Source: Novosphingobium kunmingense (GTDB taxonomy: Bacteria; Pseudomonadota; Alphaproteobacteria; Sphingomonadales; Sphingomonadaceae). Taken from it: DNA of 64,000 nucleotides. Positions 23,104 through 31,988 of the stretch are shown here, piece after piece. The position numbers and the translations under genes were made by a program. Each line of letters begins with the position of its first letter. The first letter of the stretch is position 1. The notes beneath the pieces were generated by a model. That model was not told the DNA's origin. It did not search any database and saw nothing but the letters and a program-made list of their open reading frames with translations. The DNA lies in assembly GCF_002813245.1 (NCBI RefSeq), contig NZ_PHUF01000005.1, positions 248,001-312,000 on the forward strand, in the 5' to 3' direction.

Positions 23104-23952
23104 TCACACCGGCTTGTTGTCGATCAGACGCGTAGCACCGATCCGCGCCGCGACAAAGAGGCGCAGCGGCTTGTCGCGGGATTCCAGCGGGATCGCGAGA
23201 TCCTCGGCATGGCGAAACTCGGCGTAGTCGACCGACGCGAACCCGCCCGCCAGGAGATCGGCCTTGAGCGCGTCCTCGACAGCCATGTGCGCTTCTCCTG
23301 CGCGCAGCTTCGCGATCGCGGCGTCCATCGCCCGCGGCAGGCAAGCGGCCTCGGCGCGCTGTTCGACCGAAAGGTAGGCGTTGCGCGACGACAGGGCGAG
23401 ACCGTCACGCTCGCGCACGGTCGGCACGGCATGGATCGCTGCTGCCGCGGGCGACGTCAGATCGAGGTCGAGCGCCATGCGGCGGATCACCGCAAGCTGT
23501 TGCCAGTCCTTTTCGCCGAACAGCGCCAGATCGGGCTGGACCTGGTTGAACAGCTTGAGCACGACTGTCGCCACGCCGTCGAAGTGGCCCGGCCGCGCCG
23601 CGCCGCACAGCCCCTCGCTGATGCCGCTGACCGAAACCGAGCTGGCGTAGCCGTCCGGATACATCGCCTCGGCGCCCGGCGCCCACAGCAGGCTGACCCC
23701 TTCGGCGCGCAGCAGTTCGCTGTCCTGTTCGAGCTGGCGGGGATAGCGGGCCAGGTCCTCGTTCGGGCCGAACTGGCGCGGGTTGACGAAGATCGAGACA
23801 ACCACGTGACGAGCCTTCGCACGGGCCTCGCGCACCAGTGCAAGGTGGCCTTCGTGCAGCGCGCCCATGGTCGGCACCAGCGCGACCGGACCGTCCTGCC
23901 GCATAACGGCGAGTGCACGGCGTAGTGGATCAAGCGTCGTCACCGTTTGCAC
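23104..23952 (-). CDS. panC: pantothenate synthetase
   Basis: A 282-residue enzyme joining pantoate and beta-alanine with ATP to make pantothenate. The ATP-binding HIGH-type motif appears as PTMGALHEGHLALVREA; VVSIFVNPRQFGPNEDL and GEKDWQQLAVIRRM are family signatures, as is RDGLALSSRNAYLS. Length is typical. The start has AGGAGGGG a short distance upstream. It is divergent from mipZ across about 106 bases, which must hold both promoters. Confidence 0.97.
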   Translation of the reverse strand: MQTVTTLDPLRRALAVMRQDGPVALVPTMGALHEGHLALVREARAKARHVVVSIFVNPRQFGPNEDLARYPRQLEQDSELLRAEGVSLLWAPGAEAMYPDGYASSVSVSGISEGLCGAARPGHFDGVATVVLKLFNQVQPDLALFGEKDWQQLAVIRRMALDLDLTSPAAAAIHAVPTVRERDGLALSSRNAYLSVEQRAEAACLPRAMDAAIAKLRAGEAHMAVEDALKADLLAGGFASVDYAEFRHAEDLAIPLESRDKPLRLFVAARIGATRLIDNKPV

Positions 23953-24058
23953 GGCCGAATCCCCTCCTGTAGAAAGCCCGCAAGCCTTCTGGCTCGCCGC
24001 TCCTATGCCGCATCGCGGGTCGGAGCAAGCCGTTTAATCGATCAGTTAAGAGACGCCC

Positions 24059-24883
24059 TTGTCCGCATTATCCGCCCCCCATCGCATCGTCTTCGCCAAC
24101 GAAAAGGGCGGCACCGGCAAGTCGACCACGGCAGTCCACGTGGCCATCGCGTTGGCCTACCAGGGCGCCAAGGTCGCCGCGATCGACCTCGATCCGCGCC
24201 AGCGTACGCTGCACCGCTACCTTGAAAACCGCGCCGAAACCGCCGCGCGGCGCGCGATCGACCTGCCCTCGGCGCGCTTCGAGGTGTTCGGCGGCGACAC
24301 CACCGAGGACCTCGACGAGCTGGCGCAGAGCGTGGGTGAGGGGATGGATTTCCTGATCTACGACACTCCCGGCCGGGACGATCCCTTTGCCCGTCACGCG
24401 GCGACCGGAGCCGACACGCTGGTCACCCCGCTTAACGACAGCTTCGTCGATTTCGACCTGATCGGCCAGGTCGATGCCGAAACCTTCAAGGTCCGCCGCC
24501 TGTCGTTTTATGCCGAACTGATCTGGGAAGCGCGCAAGAAGCGGGCCCTCGCTACGATCCAGGAAAAGCGCCGCGAGATGGACTGGGTGGTGGTGCGCAA
24601 CCGCACCCAGCATGTCGAGGCGCGCAACATGCGCCGGCTCGACCAGGCGCTGACCGAACTGTCGAAGCGGGTCGGTTTCCGTATCGCCAGCGGCCTGTCC
24701 GAACGCGTCATCTACCGCGAGCTGTTTCCGTCGGGCCTGACCTTGCTCGACAAGGGTCATCTGGGCGAACTGGGGACGAGCCACCTCGTCGCGCGGCAGG
24801 AATTGCGCGCGCTGATCCACTCGCTCGGCCTGCCGATGCCGACGAGGGAGCAACCCGTTCCGGCCCTTGCGGCACAGGGCTGA
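24059..24883 (+). CDS. mipZ: MipZ-type division-plane positioning ATPase
   Basis: A 274-residue ParA/MinD superfamily ATPase. In Caulobacter MipZ forms a gradient from the poles with ParB and blocks FtsZ ring assembly away from mid-cell. The deviant Walker A motif is NEKGGTGKST (about 14-23), followed by AIDLDPRQRTLHRYLENR, whose DPRQ segment is typical of MipZ, and the switch region YDTPGRDDPF. The insertion RKKRALATIQEKRREMDW and the C-terminal helices also match. The likely start is a TTG at 24059; no better-placed ATG is in frame nearby. Followed after 10 bases by a J-domain gene. Confidence 0.93.
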   Translation: MSALSAPHRIVFANEKGGTGKSTTAVHVAIALAYQGAKVAAIDLDPRQRTLHRYLENRAETAARRAIDLPSARFEVFGGDTTEDLDELAQSVGEGMDFLIYDTPGRDDPFARHAATGADTLVTPLNDSFVDFDLIGQVDAETFKVRRLSFYAELIWEARKKRALATIQEKRREMDWVVVRNRTQHVEARNMRRLDQALTELSKRVGFRIASGLSERVIYRELFPSGLTLLDKGHLGELGTSHLVARQELRALIHSLGLPMPTREQPVPALAAQG

Positions 24884-24892
24884 CCGCGCCCG

Positions 24893-25177
24893 ATGGGCAA
24901 GCTTCTCACCATCCTGCTGATCGGCACCCTGGCGATCAGGATGCTGACAGGGCGCTGGCCGTGGGACCTGTGGCGCCAATCCGAGCGCGCCCAGGACGAG
25001 GCGCAGGCCCGAGCTCTGCTCGGCGTCGGCCGCAATGCCGGGCACGACGAGATCGTCGAGGCGCACCGCCGCCTGTTGGCCCGCGTCCATCCCGATCGCG
25101 GCGGCACCAGCGAACAGGTCCATGCCGCGACCCGCGCGCGCGACGTGTTGCTCGCTGGTGTCGACCGAGCGAAATGA
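24893..25177 (+). CDS. membrane-anchored J-domain protein
   Basis: A 94-residue protein with a single N-terminal membrane helix (LLTILLIGTLAIRMLTG) followed by a compact J domain (about 35-90). The catalytic HPD tripeptide is present in VHPDRGGTSE. J domains stimulate Hsp70 ATPase; the form with a membrane helix resembles small Tim14/Pam18-like bacterial proteins. It sits between mipZ (10-base gap) and a phosphomannomutase gene whose ATG overlaps its stop. The client or partner is unknown. Confidence 0.86.
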   Translation: MGKLLTILLIGTLAIRMLTGRWPWDLWRQSERAQDEAQARALLGVGRNAGHDEIVEAHRRLLARVHPDRGGTSEQVHAATRARDVLLAGVDRAK

Positions 25178-26565
25178 AGGCGCACCGCTTCGATCCGACG
25201 ATCCTTCGCGAATACGACATCCGGGGGCAGGTCGGCTCGCAACTGGGGGCAAACGATGCGCATGCGCTGGGACGCGGATTTGCCACGGTCGTGCGCGGGG
25301 CGGGCGGGAGCGCCGTGGCCGTGGGACGCGACGGGCGGCTGAGCTCGCCCATGCTGGAGGCCGCGCTGGTCGACGGATTGACTGCGGGCGGAGTAAACGT
25401 GGTGCGCATCGGGCTGGGGCCGACCCCGATGCTCTATTACACCGAAGCGACGCTAGATGAGGTGCAGGGCGGCATTCAGGTAACTGGCAGCCACAATCCC
25501 GCCGATCACAACGGCTTCAAGATAGTCCATGACGGAGCCCCGTTCTGCGGGGCCGAACTGCGGCGCCTGGGCGACCGGGCGAAGGCGGGCGACTGGTCGA
25601 GCGGCGCGGGCCGGGTGCGCGAACTTGCCATCGAGCAAGCCTATGTCGAGCGGCTGCTCCGGGCGCTCGACGGGCTCGACCAGGCGAAGCTGGGCGCGCT
25701 GCGGATCGGCTGGGACGCGGGCAGCGGCGCCGCCGGCCCCGCGCTCGAGCGTCTCGTTGCCCGGCTTCCCGGTCAGCATCACACGCTGTTCACCCATGTC
25801 GACGGCACCTTTCCGCATCACCATCCCGACCCGACGGTCGAGGCCAACCTTGCCGATCTGAAGGCGCTGGTCGTGACGAAGTCGCTCGACTTCGGAGTGG
25901 CTCTGGACGGCGATGGCGACCGCATCGTCGTGGTCGACGCGAAGGGCAGGGTCCTGCTGGGCGACCAGTTGCTGATGATTCTTGCGCAAGACCTTCTCCA
26001 AAGGGCCCCCGGATCGCCGATCATCGCCGATGTGAAGGCCTCGCAAAGTCTGTTCGACGCCATCGCAAGGTTTGGTGGACGCGCGGTTATGGGAAAGACC
26101 GGACACAGCCTGATCAAATCCGAAATGAAGCGGATCGGCGCGCCGCTCGGCGGGGAAATGACCGGCCACCTGATGTTCGCCGACGACTGGTACGGATTCG
26201 ACGACGCGCTCTACGCCGCGCTGCGGTTGATCGCGGCCTCGCAGCGGCTTGGCCTTTCGCTCACCGCGCTGCGCGATGCCATGCCCGAACCGTTCAACAC
26301 GCCTGAACTGCGCGTGCCTGTGGACGAGGCGAGCAAGTTCGCGGTCGTTGAAGAGGTCGCCCGGCGGCTGGCGCGGGACGAGGCCGATGTCGTGACTATC
26401 GACGGCGTGCGCGTCTCGACTCCCGACGGCTGGTGGCTGCTGCGCGCATCGAACACGCAAGACGTGTTGGTGCTGCGCGCCGAAAGCGATACCCGCGATG
26501 GGCTGGAGCGGCTGCTGGCCGAGGCCGACGCCCGGCTCGCCGAAGCGGGCATCGCGCGCCGCTAG
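25174..26565 (+). CDS. phosphomannomutase/phosphoglucomutase
   Basis: A 463-residue alpha-D-phosphohexomutase, bifunctional AlgC/ManB type, making mannose-1- or glucose-1-phosphate for polysaccharide and lipopolysaccharide precursors. Start MKAHRFDPTILREYDIRG is typical. The phosphoserine loop is VTGSHNPADHNG (about 105), the metal loop ALDGDGDRIV (about 246), the sugar-recognition loop GGEMTGHLMF, and the phosphate-binding RASNTQDVLVLRAE. It is distinct from the pgm of the glycogen operon. ATGA overlap with the J-domain gene; its stop overlaps the convergent DUF4010 gene. Confidence 0.95.
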   Translation: MKAHRFDPTILREYDIRGQVGSQLGANDAHALGRGFATVVRGAGGSAVAVGRDGRLSSPMLEAALVDGLTAGGVNVVRIGLGPTPMLYYTEATLDEVQGGIQVTGSHNPADHNGFKIVHDGAPFCGAELRRLGDRAKAGDWSSGAGRVRELAIEQAYVERLLRALDGLDQAKLGALRIGWDAGSGAAGPALERLVARLPGQHHTLFTHVDGTFPHHHPDPTVEANLADLKALVVTKSLDFGVALDGDGDRIVVVDAKGRVLLGDQLLMILAQDLLQRAPGSPIIADVKASQSLFDAIARFGGRAVMGKTGHSLIKSEMKRIGAPLGGEMTGHLMFADDWYGFDDALYAALRLIAASQRLGLSLTALRDAMPEPFNTPELRVPVDEASKFAVVEEVARRLARDEADVVTIDGVRVSTPDGWWLLRASNTQDVLVLRAESDTRDGLERLLAEADARLAEAGIARR

Positions 26566-27836
26566 ATCAGGAAGGGGAGCGGTGCCGCCGCGGCCAGCAC
26601 GGCGGCGACCAGCGTCAGCGCCCCGGGCCACACCGCGCGCCATCCGGCGACGCCCACGGCGGTTCCGGCCTTGAACAGAGTGTTGAGCAGCACGGGCGGC
26701 ACCAGCACCAGTCCGGCGACTCGCGCGGAGAGGGTGTCTTGGGGCAGGTTGCCGAGCGTGATGATCGCCGAATCGACATCGACCACGCCAGACAGCGCCA
26801 GCACCGTCGCCAACCCGGCCTGCCCGAAACGGTCAAGGACCCAGCGCGCGGCCACGGTCAGCGCCATGGTCAGCGCCATCAGCACAAGTGCCGGCTTGAG
26901 GTCGAACGGATTCCTGGGCAGCGGGGCCGCGTCTGCTTCCTTGGCCCGCACCGATCCCCTGCCGCGCATGATCAGCACGAACCCGGCGAGGCTGATCGCC
27001 ATGCCCGGCAGGGCCAGCGTCGCAAAGGTCGGCAGCGCGCGGGGCGCCAGCGCCGCGGCCAGCACCATGACGCGCAGGAACATGACCGCCGAGGCCAGCG
27101 CTATCCCGGCGTTGACGATGACCCTGTCGCCCGCAGCGTCGCGCAACTTGCCCGCCAGCGATACCGTGACCGCCGTGGACGACACCATCGATCCCGCCGC
27201 CGCCGTCGCCAGCAGCCCCCGCGTCGAGCCCAGCCAGCGCGCCCCGACGTAGCCGGCAAAGGAAAATCCCGAGACCAGTACCACGACCAGCCACAACTGG
27301 CGCGGCCGCCACGCGTCCAGGGGCCCCATCGGGGTGTCGGGCAGCAGCGGCAGGATGACCATCGCGAGCAGGGCGAAGCGCCCGATCGCCGCAATCTCGG
27401 CTTCGTCGATATGGCGCAGCACGTGGTGCAACTGGCGCCGCATGGCAAGAAGCAGGACGGTCAGACCGGTGATCGCGCTGGCCATGGCGTAGGACCCGGT
27501 CCCGGCAAGATAGCCCGCCGCCAGCGTGATCAGCCCGGCAAGACTGGCCGTTCCGCTGATCCGGTCGCGGCCAGCGGTGGCGCGCCAGTAACCGGCCACG
27601 ACCAGCGTAGCGGTCGCGCCGAGCAGAATGAACGACAGCGCCGGCGCGATCGCCTGCAAGAGGCCCGCCATGCCGCCGGAAAGGCCGATCAGGCCATAGG
27701 TGCGAAAGCCGGCAAAGCGGCTACCCGCTGGATCGCCGCGTTGCGCCCAGCCGCGCTGCAGGCCGATCAACAGGCCCAGCGCCAGCGCCAGCAGGACGGC
27801 TTCGAATTGCGACCAGGACAGAGCGGCGGGGTTCAT
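26562..27836 (-). CDS. MgtC/SapB-DUF4010 family membrane protein
   Basis: A 424-residue polytopic membrane protein. The N-terminal part matches the MgtC/SapB-type domain (LALALGLLIGLQRGW then GFRTYGLIGLSGGMAGLL), and the larger C-terminal part is the DUF4010 region with many helices (VSSTAVTVSLAGKL, LSGVVDVDSAIITLGNLPQ). About 11-12 membrane spans are expected. MgtC proteins act in magnesium limitation and envelope ion balance; what DUF4010 fusions do is not established. Convergent overlap with the phosphomannomutase stop. Confidence 0.9.
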   Translation of the reverse strand: MNPAALSWSQFEAVLLALALGLLIGLQRGWAQRGDPAGSRFAGFRTYGLIGLSGGMAGLLQAIAPALSFILLGATATLVVAGYWRATAGRDRISGTASLAGLITLAAGYLAGTGSYAMASAITGLTVLLLAMRRQLHHVLRHIDEAEIAAIGRFALLAMVILPLLPDTPMGPLDAWRPRQLWLVVVLVSGFSFAGYVGARWLGSTRGLLATAAAGSMVSSTAVTVSLAGKLRDAAGDRVIVNAGIALASAVMFLRVMVLAAALAPRALPTFATLALPGMAISLAGFVLIMRGRGSVRAKEADAAPLPRNPFDLKPALVLMALTMALTVAARWVLDRFGQAGLATVLALSGVVDVDSAIITLGNLPQDTLSARVAGLVLVPPVLLNTLFKAGTAVGVAGWRAVWPGALTLVAAVLAAAAPLPFLI

Positions 27837-27879
27837 CCCGCCCGTGATGGCACCGGAAAGCCTTGCCGCAAAGGGGCGA

Positions 27880-28110
27880 TCAACTTGGTTCGGCTGGGGC
27901 TGCGGACGTCGCGATCAGATAATCGTCGCTCGACCCGCTTGCCGACAGGCGGGCCGCAACGTCTTCGATCTCGAGAGTGCAGATGACGTATTCGCCCGAG
28001 CCGAAGTGGATCGACGTGCCGTAGAGGCCCTGGGCCAGGAAAGCGACCTGGTCCGGGTTGACCGCGGCCGTATGGCTTTCACCCTGGGTTTCGAACATGA
28101 CGAGGCGCAT
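27880..28110 (-). CDS. small FlbD-like protein
   Basis: A 76-residue soluble protein starting MRLVMFETQGES. The centre reads AVNPDQVAFLAQGLYG then TSIHFGSGEYVICTLEIEDV, which matches the FlbD-family pattern of a VNPDxI-type motif, beta strands with a central glycine turn, and a closing helix. FlbD-family proteins are named for flagellar operons of Gram-positive bacteria, but stand-alone relatives occur elsewhere. No flagellar gene is near. The resemblance is at motif level only; function unknown. Confidence 0.5.
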   Translation of the reverse strand: MRLVMFETQGESHTAAVNPDQVAFLAQGLYGTSIHFGSGEYVICTLEIEDVAARLSASGSSDDYLIATSAAPAEPS

Positions 28111-28248
28111 GGCAACAGCCCTCCGTGACCGGGCCTATCCCGGCGCTGGCTGCAACCCGAACGGCGCGTTATGCGTTATCCGTGCTTATGGCCTGTTTAC
28201 CATGAACCGCGCCATTGTGGCCACCCCTCGGCGCTCGGGATCGTGCCG

Positions 28249-30732
28249 ATGACCGGGCCAGTTGCAACTATTGCCATCGATCAATGGTTTGCGCAGCGCG
28301 GCTGGCGCATCCGCCGCCACCAGCAGGAGATGCTGGCCGTCGCCGCCTCGGGGCGCCACGCGCTGCTGGTCGCCGATACCGGGGCGGGCAAGACGCTGGC
28401 GGGCTTCCTGCCGACCCTGGTCGACTTCAGCTCCGATGCCCCGGACACCGTGCTCCCGCCGGAAGGTCTGCACACGCTTTACGTATCGCCGCTGAAGGCG
28501 CTGGCGCATGATGTGCAGCGCAACCTTCTGACCCCGGTCGAGAACCTTGGCCTGCCGATCCGGATAGAGACGCGCAGCGGGGATACGCCATCCGACCGCA
28601 AGGCGCGCCAGCGCGCCCGACCGCCGCATATCCTGCTGACGACGCCCGAGTCCCTGGCGCTGCTGTTGTCCTATCCCGAGGCCGATACGCTGTTCGCGAC
28701 GCTGAGGCGCATCGTCATCGACGAGGTCCACGCCTTCGCCACCGGCAAGCGCGGCGATCTCCTCGCGCTGGCGCTGTCGCGGCTCCAGGCAATTGCGCCC
28801 GGCCTGCAACGCGTCGCACTGTCGGCGACGGTGGCCGATCCCGACGACTTTCGCGCCTGGCTGGCCCCTTGGGGCGATATCGACAGCGTCGCCCTGGTCG
28901 AGGGCGAGGCCGGCGCCCGACCCGAACTCGAAGTGCTGCTGCCCGAAGACGCACGCGTGCCGTGGGGCGGCCATGCCGCGACCTGGGCCGTTCCGCAGCT
29001 CTACGAGGCGATCCGCGCCAACCGCACAACGCTCGTGTTCTGCAACACGCGCTTTCTGGCCGAACTGATCTTCCAGCAACTGTGGGAGGTGAACGACGAC
29101 AACCTGCCGATCGGGATCCACCACGGCTCGCTGTCGAAAGAGGCGCGGCGCAAGGTCGAGGGCGCCATGGCGCGCGGCGAACTGCGCGCGCTGGTCGCTA
29201 CGGCCAGCCTCGACCTCGGTGTCGACTGGGGCGATGTCGACCTGGTGGTGCAGATGGGCGCGCCCAAGGGTTCGTCGCGGCTGCTGCAGCGGATCGGACG
29301 CGCCAACCACCGGCTCGACCTGCCCAGCCGCGCGCTGCTGGTACCCGGCAACCGCTTCGAATACCTCGAGGCGATCGCTGCCCAACAGGCGGTCGACGAA
29401 GGCCAGCGCGACGGCGAGGAGTTCCGCCCTGGCGGGCTGGACGTGCTGGCCCAGCATGTGATGGCCCGTGCCTGCGCCGGTCCATTCGACGGGGCGGCCT
29501 TGCTGGCCGAGGTGCGCTCGGCGTTGCCCTACGCTGCGGTGGACGCGGACACCTGGCAACGGGTGCTGCATTTCGTCGCCACGGGAGGCTACGCGCTCAA
29601 GGCCTACGACCGGTTCCAGCGCATCACCCAGGACCGCGACGGGCTGTGGCGGCTGACCCATCCCGAACACGCGGCGCGATTCCGCCTCAACGCCGGGATC
29701 ATCATGGATGCCGAAATGATCGAAGTGCGCTTTCGCAACGGTCGCTCGCTCGGCCGGGTCGAGGAGAACTTCGCCTCGAGCCTCGCGCCCGGTGACACGA
29801 TCCGCTTTGCCGGGCTCGATCTCGAGGTCGAGGCGCTGCGCGAGACCGAAATGCTGGTCCGCGCGGCGAAGAAGCCGGGGCAGATCCCCAGCTATGGCGG
29901 CCAGCGCATGCCGCTCACCACGCATCTGTCGCAGCGTGTGCAGGCGCTCCTGGCCGATCGCGGCGGCTGGGCGCGCTTTCCGGACGACGTGCGCGAATGG
30001 CTGGAAGTGCAGGACTACCGGTCCGAGCTTCCCGCGCCGGGATCGCTTCTGGTCGAAAGCTTCCCCTACGAGAAGCGCCATTATGCGGTCATCTATTCGT
30101 TTGAAGGCTGGCCTGCCAACCAGTCGCTCGGCATGCTGGTGACGCGGCGGATGGAGGAGCAGGGCCTGGGGCCCCTTGGCTTCGTTGCCAACGACTATGC
30201 GCTCGCGGTCTGGGGGCTGCGGCCGATTACCGACCCGGCCCGGCTGCTGTCGCCCGAAATCCTGGCGGACGAGTTCGTCGCCTGGGTGGAGGGCAGCTAT
30301 CTGCTGCGGCGCGCCTTCAAGGAAGTGGCGGTGATCGCCGGGCTGGTCGAACGCCAGCAACCGGGCAAGCGCAAGACCGGCAAGCAGGTCACTTTCTCGA
30401 CCGACCTCATTTACGATGTGCTGCGCAAGTACGAACCCGACCACGTCCTGCTGCGCGCGGCCTGGGCCGATGCTCGGGCGCGAATGACCGATGTCGACCG
30501 GCTTGCCGGCGTGCTGGACCGCGCGCAGACCAACCTCAACCACGTCGTCCTTGAGAGGGTCAGTCCGCTCGCCGTCCCGGTCCTGGTGATGATCGGGCGC
30601 GAAGCGATGCCGCAGGGATCGGCCGACGACGAGCTGCTGATCGAGGCTGAAGGGCTGGCCGGCGCGGCGATGCGAGTCGAACCGCCAAGCGGGGATGACG
30701 ATGAAGCCGCCGACGAGGCGCAACACCGCTGA
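28249..30732 (+). CDS. Lhr-type DEXH helicase (ligase-associated DNA damage response family)
   Basis: An 827-residue superfamily 2 helicase. Motif I is VADTGAGKTLAGF, motif II DEVHAF, motif III LSATVADPD, and motifs V-VI TASLDLGVDWGDVDLVVQMG and RLLQRIGRANHR. The winged-helix and C-terminal DUF4175-like Lhr core domains follow. The length fits the ligase-associated Lhr-core group, usually paired with a metallophosphoesterase and an ATP-dependent ligase in a DNA-repair cassette; neither is in this window. Start MTGPVATIAID at 28249 is chosen on homology-like sequence, as the frame is open 78 bases further up without support. Confidence 0.92.
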   Translation: MTGPVATIAIDQWFAQRGWRIRRHQQEMLAVAASGRHALLVADTGAGKTLAGFLPTLVDFSSDAPDTVLPPEGLHTLYVSPLKALAHDVQRNLLTPVENLGLPIRIETRSGDTPSDRKARQRARPPHILLTTPESLALLLSYPEADTLFATLRRIVIDEVHAFATGKRGDLLALALSRLQAIAPGLQRVALSATVADPDDFRAWLAPWGDIDSVALVEGEAGARPELEVLLPEDARVPWGGHAATWAVPQLYEAIRANRTTLVFCNTRFLAELIFQQLWEVNDDNLPIGIHHGSLSKEARRKVEGAMARGELRALVATASLDLGVDWGDVDLVVQMGAPKGSSRLLQRIGRANHRLDLPSRALLVPGNRFEYLEAIAAQQAVDEGQRDGEEFRPGGLDVLAQHVMARACAGPFDGAALLAEVRSALPYAAVDADTWQRVLHFVATGGYALKAYDRFQRITQDRDGLWRLTHPEHAARFRLNAGIIMDAEMIEVRFRNGRSLGRVEENFASSLAPGDTIRFAGLDLEVEALRETEMLVRAAKKPGQIPSYGGQRMPLTTHLSQRVQALLADRGGWARFPDDVREWLEVQDYRSELPAPGSLLVESFPYEKRHYAVIYSFEGWPANQSLGMLVTRRMEEQGLGPLGFVANDYALAVWGLRPITDPARLLSPEILADEFVAWVEGSYLLRRAFKEVAVIAGLVERQQPGKRKTGKQVTFSTDLIYDVLRKYEPDHVLLRAAWADARARMTDVDRLAGVLDRAQTNLNHVVLERVSPLAVPVLVMIGREAMPQGSADDELLIEAEGLAGAAMRVEPPSGDDDEAADEAQHR

Positions 30733-30758
30733 CCGCTCGGTGGAGGAATCGGGGATGC

Positions 30759-30786
30759 AAAAAAAAGGGGCGGATCGCTCCGCCCC
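30759..30786 (-). terminator. intrinsic terminator of the tonB-exbB-exbD-exbD transcript
   Basis: Minus-strand stem GGGGCGGA / TCCGCCCC (30767-30786, loop GCGA) is followed by eight consecutive U (30766-30759). It is a textbook terminator placed after the leftward second exbD gene; it may also slow rightward transcription from the helicase. Confidence 0.9.
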
Positions 30787-30832
30787 TTCTTGGGTATTTC
30801 GAGTGGACCGGAGCCCGGAGTACGGTTTGGCC

Positions 30833-31288
30833 TCAGTTGGCCGCGCCGGCGCCCGGAGCCTTGGTAAACTCGGAATACTGTTCGTTGCCGACGAAGCCGA
30901 AGGCCGTCACGCCCGAACCCTTGATCACCTTCAGCACGCGGGCCGTGGTGTCGTAAGGGGCCTGGGGATCCGGCTGGAACTGCAGTTCCGGTTCCGGCTT
31001 GATGGCGAGGGTCGCTTGCAGCGCGCTGAGCAGCTGGCCTTCGTCCATCGGGGTGCCGTTCCACTGGATCGAGCTGTCCGGCATCACGACAACCTTGTTC
31101 TTGTCACGCTTGATGACCGTTTCCGGCGGCGGGGCCGACGGGTTGGGCAGGTCGATGTTGACCGCGTGCGTTGCCACCGGGATGGTGATGATGAACATGA
31201 TGAGGAGCACGAGCATGACGTCGATGAGCGGCGTCGTGTTCATTTCCATCATCGGCGAGCCATCATCCTTGCCGCCTGACATTGCCAT
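30833..31288 (-). CDS. exbD: ExbD/TolR family biopolymer transporter (second copy)
   Basis: A 151-residue ExbD with one N-terminal membrane helix. The hallmark MNTTPLIDVMLVLLIMFIITIPV carries the conserved Asp that conducts protons in the ExbB/ExbD motor. A periplasmic domain of about 100 residues follows (VVMPDSSIQWNGTPMDEGQLLSAL). It is the last gene of the leftward TonB group, 40 bases after the first exbD, and is closed by a strong terminator. Confidence 0.94.
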   Translation of the reverse strand: MAMSGGKDDGSPMMEMNTTPLIDVMLVLLIMFIITIPVATHAVNIDLPNPSAPPPETVIKRDKNKVVVMPDSSIQWNGTPMDEGQLLSALQATLAIKPEPELQFQPDPQAPYDTTARVLKVIKGSGVTAFGFVGNEQYSEFTKAPGAGAAN

Positions 31289-31328
31289 TGGGGGTTACTC
31301 CTAAATGGGGACCGCGTTCCGTCCGGCG

Positions 31329-31865
31329 TCAGCCGTTCGGATCGACCGGGTTCGAGATGAACCCGACGGTCGGATAGCCCGAGATCTGCACGTTGTAGAT
31401 CGCGCCGGCAATGCACCGCCAGGGGGCGTTCACGTCGCCGCGGACGTGGACCTGGGGCACCAGTTCCGGGTTGGCAACGAGCGCTTCGGGGCCGCCCGCG
31501 CGCTTGACGATGCTGTCAAGCCGCTTGAACGCCATGTCGCGCAGTTCGTTCGAATCCACGGGCGTGATGTTGTTGAAATAGATGCGGCATTCACCGCCCA
31601 GCGACGCACCTTCGTAACCCGGGTCACCGGCCGAACGGCCCGCATCGTCGGTCGTGCTGACCGTGAGCAGGAGGTTTTCGACCTTGTCCTTGGATTCCTG
31701 CGATTCGATGATCGGAATCTTGAGCTTCTGGATCGTCTGGATCGCGACCGGAACCGCGATGAGGAAGATGATCAGGAGCACCAGCATCACGTCCACGAGG
31801 GGCGTGGTGTTGATTTCCGACATCGGCTTTTCATCGCCGCCGGCGCCGCCTACTGACATCGCCAT
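31329..31865 (-). CDS. exbD: ExbD/TolR family biopolymer transporter (first copy, long)
   Basis: A 178-residue ExbD homologue. INTTPLVDVMLVLLIIFLIAVPV again has the motor Asp in the single membrane helix. The periplasmic domain is longer than usual and carries two cysteines (GGECRIYFNN and APWRCIAG) that could form a disulfide. Paired ExbDs of unequal size next to one ExbB occur in several sphingomonads and xanthomonads, where the second copy can be specific for certain receptors; here that is inference. Confidence 0.93.
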   Translation of the reverse strand: MAMSVGGAGGDEKPMSEINTTPLVDVMLVLLIIFLIAVPVAIQTIQKLKIPIIESQESKDKVENLLLTVSTTDDAGRSAGDPGYEGASLGGECRIYFNNITPVDSNELRDMAFKRLDSIVKRAGGPEALVANPELVPQVHVRGDVNAPWRCIAGAIYNVQISGYPTVGFISNPVDPNG

Positions 31866-31988
31866 AAGTGTTATCCTATTCTTGCGTTATCCGGAGAGAC
31901 CAGACGCGCTGAGCGACCGCATCCCCGGTTGGGTTGGCGGGCGGCGCGGACCCGTTCGGGACCGGCGCCACCCTGCCAGCCTGGCAGC

